Shown: in pieces, positions 58,269 to 64,000 of the stretch
How positions within the stretch are numbered: the first letter of the stretch is position 1
How the letters are laid out: each line of letters starts with the position of its first letter
NCBI GenBank assembly: GCA_963692995.1
Contig: OY843611.1
Coordinates: forward strand, 2,170,001-2,234,000
Direction: 5' to 3'
From: Bin87 sp963692995
GTDB lineage: Bacteria; Chloroflexota; Dehalococcoidia; Lucifugimonadales; UBA3495
DNA length: 64,000 bases
Notes under the pieces: generated by a model
The model's input: the letters and a program-made list of their open reading frames with translations, nothing else
Told to the model about the DNA's origin: nothing
Databases searched by the model: none
Made by a program: the position numbers and the translations under genes

Positions 58269-58598
58269 ATGATTGCGCTGATTGTTGAAATCAACATCAA
58301 GCCTGGCTTCAAGGACCAATTCATGGCGTCCATGCTGGGCGACGCCCGGGGTTCCAACAACGACGAACCGGGCTGCCTCCGTTTTGACGTGCTACAGGAC
58401 AACGAGGACGAGAACCGGATACACCTTTTTGAGGTTTATGAGGACGAGGCGGCGGTGGATGCCCACCGCAACGCGCCTCACTTCATCAAGTGGCGGGAGG
58501 AATGCGCCGACTGGTTCGCCACCGAGAACATCCGCAAGATCGCAACGCCGGTGTACCCCGCGCCGGAGCAGTGGGAAAAGCGGCCTCCTGTGGACTGA
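58269..58598 (+). CDS. Antibiotic biosynthesis monooxygenase-domain (ABM) protein
   Basis: The 109-aa dimeric alpha-beta barrel protein has MIALIVEINIKPGFKDQFMA, the SNNDEPGCLRFDVL strand and RIHLFEVYEDEAAVDAH with HFIKWREECADW. Members act as cofactor-free monooxygenases, heme-degrading enzymes or autoinducer-2 modifying proteins such as LsrG; here the function is not clear. The second ATG (58269) is preferred: AAGGAG lies 6 nt upstream. Confidence 0.9.
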   Translation: MIALIVEINIKPGFKDQFMASMLGDARGSNNDEPGCLRFDVLQDNEDENRIHLFEVYEDEAAVDAHRNAPHFIKWREECADWFATENIRKIATPVYPAPEQWEKRPPVD

Positions 58599-58620
58599 TC
58601 TTCGGGAACGTGGTTGCGTC

Positions 58621-58650
58621 GTAGGGGCCGGTTTGAAACCGGCCCCGGTG
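58621..58650. repeat. Family B palindrome after the ABM gene
   Basis: GTAGGGGCCGGTTTGAAACC then GGCCCCGGTG; the core GGGGCCGGTTT/GAAACCGGCCCC is a perfect stem. It sits between two convergent genes and could serve as a terminator in both directions. Confidence 0.85.
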
Positions 58651-58672
58651 CGCGGGCGGCTTAATCCGGTCG

Positions 58673-59995
58673 CTAGACTTGCCGCTGTAGCACGCGACGG
58701 AAGCCGCGCACGAAGGCGTCGATCTCCACTTCGCCCAAGCACGTTGACAGGGCGCCGACGAGGTTGGGAGCCAGGAGGAAGCCTTCGTTGAGCATCCCCA
58801 TGAAGACGCGGCCGGCCAGATCTTTATCGGTTAGGGCGATGTCGCGGTAGTTGCGAAGGGGACCTTCGGTGAAGTGGATGCCAAACAACGAGCCCGCGCC
58901 GGTTACCAGCACGGGTTGCTCCAGCTCAGAACACACCCGCCGAATACCCTGGCGCAGCATCTCGGTGAGCTCCGCCAGGCGTCGATAAACCGTCGGGGTC
59001 AGTTCGTTCAGCGTGGCCGCGCCGGCGGCCATGGTGATGGGGTTGGCGTTGAAGGTGCCGCCGTGGGCGATGGCGGCGCCCTTGGCCGGACTGTACAGGC
59101 TCATCACGTCGGAACGCCCTCCGAAGACGCCCACCGGTAAGCCACCGCCGACAATCTTCCCCAACGCGGTCAGGTCCGGCGTAACACCGTAGTATTCCTG
59201 CGCGCCGCCGGGGGCGATGCGAAAGCTGATAACCTCGTCGAAGATGAGCAGCGCCCCGCTGTTGCTGGCGAAATCGCGCAGCATGGTCAGGTAGGCCGTT
59301 TCGGCCGGCAGCATCCCGACTGAGCCCAGCACCGGCTCGACGATCACTGCGGCCAACTCATCGCGTTGTTCTTCCAGAATCCGCCGGGCCGTCGCCACGT
59401 CGTTATACGGGATGATGACGGCCTGGCGCAACGTGCCGTCCGCCAAGCCTCCGCTGGAGGGAACCGGCTGCGGGTTGTCGTAGTCGCCGCCGGTTTCCGG
59501 GTCGATGCGCAGGCTAACCAGCACCGCGTCATGGGTTCCGTGGTAGCCGCCTTCCACTTTGGCGAACTTGCTGCGTCCGGTGAAGGCTCGCGCCGCCCGG
59601 AGGGCGTTCAGGGTGGCCTCGGTGCCGGAGTTGGTGAAACGCACCTGTTGAAACGAAGGTACGCGTTCGCACAGTAGGCGGGCAAGTTCAACCTGATGCC
59701 GGTTAGGGGAATTGTAAGCCAGGCCCAGTTCCATCTGCTGGCGGGCGGCCTCCAAAACCGGGGCCGGCCCGTGGCCCAGGATCATGGTGGTCATCGTGTT
59801 GATGAAGTCCAGGCGCTCCACGCCATCGGCATCCGTAACCACCGAGCCCTTGGCGGACTCCGTGAAGATCGGATAGGGATTCCAGAAGATGGAGTGGCGG
59901 CTGTCGCCATCGGGCAAATAACGGCAGGCTTCATCCCAAATCGCGCGGGATTGTGGGGTGGTTTCCAGGTAGCGGGCTACTTCGTTGTTTGGCAA
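58673..59995 (-). CDS. HemL-like class III aminotransferase
   Basis: The 440-aa PLP enzyme resembles glutamate-1-semialdehyde aminomutase. RFTNSGTEATLNALRAARAF binds PLP phosphate, VEGGYHGTHDAVLVS follows, LLIFDEVISFRIAPGGAQE carries the PLP Asp, and TALGKIVGGGLPVGVFGGR the Schiff-base Lys. No hem genes are near, so it may act on another amino acid or beta-amino substrate. The TTG at 59995 has GGAG 8 nt upstream; the open frame further upstream overlaps the MFS gene. Confidence 0.9.
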   Translation of the reverse strand: MPNNEVARYLETTPQSRAIWDEACRYLPDGDSRHSIFWNPYPIFTESAKGSVVTDADGVERLDFINTMTTMILGHGPAPVLEAARQQMELGLAYNSPNRHQVELARLLCERVPSFQQVRFTNSGTEATLNALRAARAFTGRSKFAKVEGGYHGTHDAVLVSLRIDPETGGDYDNPQPVPSSGGLADGTLRQAVIIPYNDVATARRILEEQRDELAAVIVEPVLGSVGMLPAETAYLTMLRDFASNSGALLIFDEVISFRIAPGGAQEYYGVTPDLTALGKIVGGGLPVGVFGGRSDVMSLYSPAKGAAIAHGGTFNANPITMAAGAATLNELTPTVYRRLAELTEMLRQGIRRVCSELEQPVLVTGAGSLFGIHFTEGPLRNYRDIALTDKDLAGRVFMGMLNEGFLLAPNLVGALSTCLGEVEIDAFVRGFRRVLQRQV

Positions 59996-60032
59996 CTCAG
60001 AACTCCGGTGGTGCTGAAGGGATTGGGATCGT

Positions 60033-61439
60033 TCAGTTATCTGCGCCGGCGGGGCTGGCTGCGGCGGCCACCGGCCGGGCTTCGCCGCGGAAGTATATTC
60101 CACGCCAGAAGCCGCTGCCAATTATTGTACCAACCACCACGATGGTGAACGCCGCGCCGGCAATCGCCATGACGTTGCCGGCCGACCAGAAGTCGGCCAA
60201 ACGTCCATACAGCAAATTGGCGAAGGCCATGCTGCCGCCCACGTGCATGGAATACACGGCGGAAACGCGCCCCCGTATTTCATCCGGCACCACCGACTGG
60301 ATGATGGTGTGGGTGATGGTCATGAACCCGGAGGTGCCCAAGCCCATGAGGATCGCGGCGATCATGGAAATGCCCGTCTGGGCAGACAGCCCCAGCCCGA
60401 TGGGGGTCAGGCTGCTGGTGAAACCCAGCAACAAGAAAACCCGGCCTCGAGTCATGTGGCTAACGATGCCGCCCACGAAGATCGAAGAGAACAGGGCCCC
60501 GATACCCAGGGCGGACATCAACGCGTACACATCGTTCTCATTGAAGGTTATCCCGTCGGGGGACAATTTCTCCAGGGCCAAAGGCGGCAGCATCGACTCG
60601 AAGGACATGACCAGCACGCAATGCGCGAGGGCCATGAGGATGATGCCGAATACCAGGGGAGTTTTGTACGAGTAGGCGAAGCCGGCGGCCGTGTTGGCCC
60701 AGAAACTCCGGCGCCGGTCGATGACGCCGGAAGAGACGGTACGAATGGAGAGCGCGGATAGCAGCGCGATCAGGTAGAAAGCGGCGCAAGCCCAGAATAC
60801 GATTGCCGAGGTGCCGATGGTCAGCGCCAGGTTCTGGATGCTGAACGATGCTCCGGTGGCGCCGAACAAGGCGCTGCTGCTCACGGAGGCGGAAACCGCC
60901 AGCAGGATCGCCGGCCCCACGGCGCGGGAGCCCTGCTGCATGGCCTCGTTTAACGCCACGGCATTGGGGAGCCGCTCCCGGGGCACCAGGTTGGGCGTCA
61001 AGGCCTGGGCGGCGGTTTGCTGGGTTGCCCGCAGAGTGCCGTTCACGATGGCCAGCAGCAGCACGTACCACGGGTTATCAACGCCAATCATCACCAGGAT
61101 TGCCATGATCGTGGCCTGGGTCAGCTGTAGGGCATACACCCATTGCAGCAGCGTTTTACGGGTCATCTTGTCCGCAAGATACCCAATAAAAGGAGTGGCG
61201 AAAAACCGCGGGGACATGGCGGCGAAGGTGATCAAACCCACCCAGAGGCCCCAGCTGCCCTGTAGTTCGGGGATGCTGTACACCCAGGCGCCCCGGGCCA
61301 CGATGAGAGCCCACGCGCCGCTGCCGCTGGAAAGCGATGCCAGGGCCAGAAAACGGAAGTCGCGGAACACCAGGGCGGCGAGGAATCGGTGGGCTTTTTG
61401 AGCGAAGAAGTTGCGCTGCGGTGCGGGAGCCGCGGCCAT
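60033..61439 (-). CDS. Major facilitator superfamily transporter
   Basis: The 468-aa protein has about 12 membrane helices with a central loop. LVFRDFRFLALASLSSGSGA begins helix 1 (MFS_3-type drug/solute exporter start FRDFRxLxxxxxxS), and FIGYLADKMTRKTLLQWVYA is the loop 2-3 A-motif (G-x-L-aD-x-x-x-r-k). PNAVALNEAMQQGSRAVGPA is the conserved helix 5 region. The cargo is unknown. AGGAG lies 7 nt upstream of the ATG, and a near-consensus promoter is at 61577-61604. Confidence 0.9.
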   Translation of the reverse strand: MAAAPAPQRNFFAQKAHRFLAALVFRDFRFLALASLSSGSGAWALIVARGAWVYSIPELQGSWGLWVGLITFAAMSPRFFATPFIGYLADKMTRKTLLQWVYALQLTQATIMAILVMIGVDNPWYVLLLAIVNGTLRATQQTAAQALTPNLVPRERLPNAVALNEAMQQGSRAVGPAILLAVSASVSSSALFGATGASFSIQNLALTIGTSAIVFWACAAFYLIALLSALSIRTVSSGVIDRRRSFWANTAAGFAYSYKTPLVFGIILMALAHCVLVMSFESMLPPLALEKLSPDGITFNENDVYALMSALGIGALFSSIFVGGIVSHMTRGRVFLLLGFTSSLTPIGLGLSAQTGISMIAAILMGLGTSGFMTITHTIIQSVVPDEIRGRVSAVYSMHVGGSMAFANLLYGRLADFWSAGNVMAIAGAAFTIVVVGTIIGSGFWRGIYFRGEARPVAAAASPAGADN

Positions 61440-61576
61440 ATCGTTACTCCTGCTGGGCGCCAAACCGAAAGGCAACGGCGGGCCGTAAGCGTAACCGGCC
61501 CGCCAAACCGCTGTGGATACTAGCGAGCCGTACCGAAACCGTCGTAACCTGCGGTTTACGTTAGGATAATTTTCGC

Positions 61577-61604
61577 ATTATAACTTACCCTACCGAAGGG
61601 TCAA
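61577..61604 (-). promoter_or_regulatory. Promoter of the MFS gene
   Basis: On the minus strand TTGACC (61604-61599), 16 nt, then TATAAT (61582-61577). Near consensus. The leader to the ATG at 61439 is about 130 nt, long for this window, and may hold further control; I see no clear riboswitch or leader peptide in it. Confidence 0.7.
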
Positions 61605-61652
61605 CTTGCGCACAGCGTAAGTAACCGGACGGTTGCGATGAGGCGTCAGCGG

Positions 61653-61681
61653 TTGAATGGCTGCGCGCGTTACCCTAAAAT
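61653..61681 (+). promoter_or_regulatory. Promoter of the luciferase-like oxidoreductase gene
   Basis: TTGAAT at 61653-61658, a 17-nt spacer and TAAAAT at 61676-61681. It faces away from the MFS promoter, 49 nt apart, so the two genes share a 316-nt divergent control region (61440-61755). Confidence 0.6.
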
Positions 61682-61755
61682 GCCTGTAACTCGCCGTGCC
61701 TGGCCTCGGCCCACCCCCATCAGACGGAATATGCCTGCACTCCCGGAGGAATTCG

Positions 61756-62955
61756 ATGATTACCACATTTGACAGCCTTTACGCCGGCCACGTTGACATG
61801 GAGAATGTCGGCTATGCGGGCGATGCGGTCAACGACCGCGCGTATTCGGACGAATACCTGGCCACCGCCTTCGACAAGGGCGTGGCCATCGCGCAAACCC
61901 TGGACAAGTACGGGTATGACACCTTCTGGATGGCCGAGCATCACTTTCAGCCCGAGGGTTACGAGTGCATCCCGAACCTGCTGATGTTCATCGTGCACCT
62001 GGCCCACGTCACGGAGCGGCTGCGTTTCGGCTGCGGCTTCAACATCGCGCCGATGTGGCACCCGCTGCGCCTGGCCGAGGACTTCGCCATGGCCGACTGG
62101 ATGACCAACGGGCGAGTGACTTTCGGCGTGGGACGTGGCTACCACACCCGCGAAGTGGAATCCCTCGGCTCCCCGCTAATGGACCAGCCGGCCAACCGCG
62201 AACTCTTCGAGGAACAGGTGGAGGTTATCTTCAAGGCGTTCCACGAGCGTTCGTTCTCCCACCAGGGCAAGCACTATAATTTCCCGCCCCAAGGAGTGCC
62301 CTATCGCGGTTACGCTCTGGAGGAAATTACGCTGGTGCCGCGCCCCAAGACCCTGCCGGTGGAATGCTGGCAGCCCATCCAGGGCGGCACCGGCCATGCG
62401 CTGGAATTCATGGCCCAGATGGGCATCAAAGGCGTCATCGGCGGTGGTTCCTCCGAAGGCGGCGCAATGGACGGCATCATGCACGCATACCGGGATGCCC
62501 TGCGGCGCAACGGCAAGCCCGACGCCGAATTGGGCGAGGACTTGGCCGTCGGCTTCCACTTCCACATTGCTCCCACGGTGGAAGAAGCCGCCAGCATCGG
62601 CGCCCGGTACTACGAGGAAAACCTCAAGATGTTCGGCCCGCTGCGCCTGACCCGAGGTTTGACTGAGCAGCAGATCCGGGACATCAGCGACCCGCGCGTC
62701 GCGCCCAACGCCGGCCTGCCGACCATCGAGGACGCCATCGAGAGCGGCAGCGTGCTGGCCGGGCCGCCGGAGCGGATCATCGAGCAGCTGAAGGGCGTGG
62801 AAGAGCGCTACCCCGGCCTGCGGCGCATCCAGGTGGGCCAGCCCGTCGGCACGCCGCAGAGCATCATCCTGGACCAGCTCCAGTGGTTCGCCGAAGCAGT
62901 GATGCCGGCGTTCAAGGACACCAAGGTTGAGGTCGCCGTGCCGGCCGATAACTGA
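61756..62955 (+). CDS. LLM class flavin-dependent oxidoreductase (luciferase alpha-like)
   Basis: The 399-aa TIM-barrel protein resembles bacterial luciferase alpha/alkanal monooxygenase. TFWMAEHHFQPEGYECIPNL is the family's HHF motif, RFGCGFNIAPMWHPLRLAED and GRVTFGVGRGYHTREVESLG hold the flavin phosphate region, and the C-terminal VLAGPPERIIEQLKGVEE is typical. It probably oxidises an organic substrate with FMNH2 and O2. GGAGGAATTCGATG gives the start. It is followed by a strong terminator. Confidence 0.93.
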   Translation: MITTFDSLYAGHVDMENVGYAGDAVNDRAYSDEYLATAFDKGVAIAQTLDKYGYDTFWMAEHHFQPEGYECIPNLLMFIVHLAHVTERLRFGCGFNIAPMWHPLRLAEDFAMADWMTNGRVTFGVGRGYHTREVESLGSPLMDQPANRELFEEQVEVIFKAFHERSFSHQGKHYNFPPQGVPYRGYALEEITLVPRPKTLPVECWQPIQGGTGHALEFMAQMGIKGVIGGGSSEGGAMDGIMHAYRDALRRNGKPDAELGEDLAVGFHFHIAPTVEEAASIGARYYEENLKMFGPLRLTRGLTEQQIRDISDPRVAPNAGLPTIEDAIESGSVLAGPPERIIEQLKGVEERYPGLRRIQVGQPVGTPQSIILDQLQWFAEAVMPAFKDTKVEVAVPADN

Positions 62956-62982
62956 GCCGACCGGGCAAAGCGTATCAAAATC

Positions 62983-63020
62983 AAGGCCGGGGCGAATGAT
63001 TATTCGCCCCGGCCTTTTTA
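62983..63020 (+). terminator. Intrinsic terminator after the luciferase-like gene
   Basis: AAGGCCGGGGCGAAT (62983-62997) pairs perfectly with ATTCGCCCCGGCCTT (63002-63016) around a 4-nt loop, followed by TTTTTAT. It starts 28 nt after the stop codon. Confidence 0.93.
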
Positions 63021-63116
63021 TGGTTGGCATTGGCTGAAATTGATGACAGCCTGCCGGGGAAGGTTGCCTGGCCTATCTGATATGCTGTTTGGGCATAAAA
63101 CTGCGGAGGCAATACC

Positions 63117-63914
63117 ATGCCAGAGATAACCCAGTATCCCCCCGGCTCCCCTTCCTGGGCCGACCTGCTTTCCCACAACGGCCAGATGGCGAAAGATTTT
63201 TACACCGGCCTTTTCGGCTGGACCTACGACGACCATCCGGCCGGGCCGGACCTGGTGTACACGATGTACTCGCACCACGGCATGGCGGCCTGCGCGTCCG
63301 CCGAGGCCGGCCCGGGCCAGGAAAGCCTGCCGGCCCACTGGAGCGTGTACGTAACCGTCGATGACCTGGAGGCCGCGGTGGAGCGAGCCAAGGCTGCCGG
63401 AGGAACCGTCGTTTTCGGACCCATGGACGTTACGCCTACGGAAGGGACAACGGTAGGCCGAATGGCGGTTATCCAGGACCGGGAAGGCGCCTATCTGCGG
63501 CTGTGGTATCCGCTGGCCCACGCCGGCGCCAGCGTGATGATGGAACCGGGCGCGCTGTGCTGGTTTGAGCTGGCCACCACCGACCCGGAGTCGGCCAGAG
63601 ATTTTTACCAGACTGTGCTTGGCAGCGAAATCAAGCTCGACGAAAACGCTACAGAGTTCCCTTATTGGGTAATGTGGGTCGGCGATCAGATGGTCGGCGG
63701 GATCATCCGGATTGGCGATGATTGGGGCCCGGTTCCCCCTAACTGGGGAGTCTATTTCGGAGTCAATGACGTTGACGCTACTGCCGCCAAAGCCCAAGAA
63801 CTGGGCGGTGGCGTTGTCGTCGAACCCAGAGACCTGATGGACTTTGCCCGCTTTTCCGTGCTCCGAGACGCGGAAGGCGCCGTTTTCACGGTCATCCGGA
63901 TGAACGAGTGGTAG
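63117..63914 (+). CDS. Two-domain VOC family protein (glyoxalase/bleomycin-resistance fold)
   Basis: The 265-aa protein is a fused pair of VOC domains. Domain 1 (about 8-125) has WADLLSHNGQMAKDFYTGLF and the metal Glu-like EGAYLRLW; domain 2 (about 140-262) has CWFELATTDPESARDFYQTV and LRDAEGAVFTVI. Each has the betaalphabetabetabeta pattern, with W-x-E/D-L at the first strand. It could be a lyase, dioxygenase or resistance protein; the substrate is unknown. Confidence 0.92.
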   Translation: MPEITQYPPGSPSWADLLSHNGQMAKDFYTGLFGWTYDDHPAGPDLVYTMYSHHGMAACASAEAGPGQESLPAHWSVYVTVDDLEAAVERAKAAGGTVVFGPMDVTPTEGTTVGRMAVIQDREGAYLRLWYPLAHAGASVMMEPGALCWFELATTDPESARDFYQTVLGSEIKLDENATEFPYWVMWVGDQMVGGIIRIGDDWGPVPPNWGVYFGVNDVDATAAKAQELGGGVVVEPRDLMDFARFSVLRDAEGAVFTVIRMNEW

Positions 63915-63951
63915 TGGTAGTCGACATATTACCGGCGGCGCATCCTTGACC

Positions 63952-63978
63952 TAGTGGCGGGTTTGAAACCCGCCACTA
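63952..63978. repeat. Family B palindrome at the right edge
   Basis: TAGTGGCGGGTTTGAAACCC then GCCACTA, a 12-13-bp perfect stem 38 nt after the VOC gene stop. It is the fourth family B copy in the window and is a candidate terminator; the sequence to 64000 shows nothing else. Confidence 0.8.
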
Positions 63979-64000
63979 CCGCCCGCGACTACAATGCGCC

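Overview
The window is a GC-rich, gene-dense bacterial chromosome segment of housekeeping and catabolic genes. I see no phage, transposase, plasmid or CRISPR content. The gene set resembles Chloroflexota of the Dehalococcoidia/SAR202 type. It has a nuo cluster laid out A-B-C-D-H-I-J-K-L-M with no NADH-module genes in it, two luciferase-like flavin oxidoreductases, a CaiB-type CoA transferase, a BKACE (DUF849) enzyme, a molybdenum hydroxylase, a DapL-type aminotransferase, an archaeal-type ApgM, two DUF3105 proteins and a PAC2 protein. This placement is inference from gene content; no rRNA or marker tree is available here.

Layout: 1-7882 (-) is the respiratory complex I operon. 8206-12578 (+) holds an alpha/beta hydrolase, a CoA transferase, rdgB, moaA and moaC. 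12575-14087 holds a small hypothetical gene, a CAT-anticodon tRNA and a PAC2 gene. 14330-16105 (+) is a DUF3352 membrane-anchored protein. 16131-18790 (-) is a molybdenum hydroxylase large subunit with a MoaD/ThiS-like protein. 19060-19947 (+) is BKACE. 20030-25558 (-) holds rhomboid, cytidylate-kinase-like, GNAT, DAHP synthase with an attenuator leader, trpA and a CPBP protease. 25716-33464 (+) is a catabolic run: GatC-like/amidase pair, HAD, an unknown protein, luciferase-like oxidoreductase, phosphoesterase, H+-pyrophosphatase and SDR. 33533-45828 (-) holds acetamidase, SbcD-like nuclease, hflX, Uma2, dapL, dapF, miaA, the glycolytic trio tpiA-apgM-pgk, a prenyl-synthase homologue and tsaC. 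45973-47505 holds a coiled-coil nuclease-like gene facing an orphan DNA methyltransferase. 47638-57167 (+) is a purine block: guaA, purD, purE, purB, purC and purS, with two DUF3105 genes and unknowns between them. 57164-63914 holds thioredoxin and glutaredoxin-like genes, a monooxygenase, a HemL-like aminotransferase, an MFS transporter, a luciferase-like oxidoreductase and a two-domain VOC protein.

The strongest unusual signal is upstream of the DAHP synthase gene. A consensus promoter is followed by a 34-codon leader peptide with five Tyr, two Phe and one Trp, and then by a 12-bp hairpin with a short U-run. This is a textbook layout for ribosome-mediated attenuation of the shikimate pathway by aromatic amino acids. 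Other points of interest are a prenyl synthase homologue with a damaged first aspartate motif, a GatC/AtzG-like small subunit in front of an amidase, tandem DUF3105 paralogues (one membrane-anchored, one lipoprotein), and a molybdenum hydroxylase without its usual FAD and FeS partners.

Intergenic DNA shows two dispersed palindromic repeat families and many short (14-20 bp) tandem duplications. Visible promoters are sigma70-like, and many carry an extended -10 (TGnTAnnnT). Start codons below were chosen by ribosome-binding site, overlap and family N-terminus; several genes use GTG or TTG.
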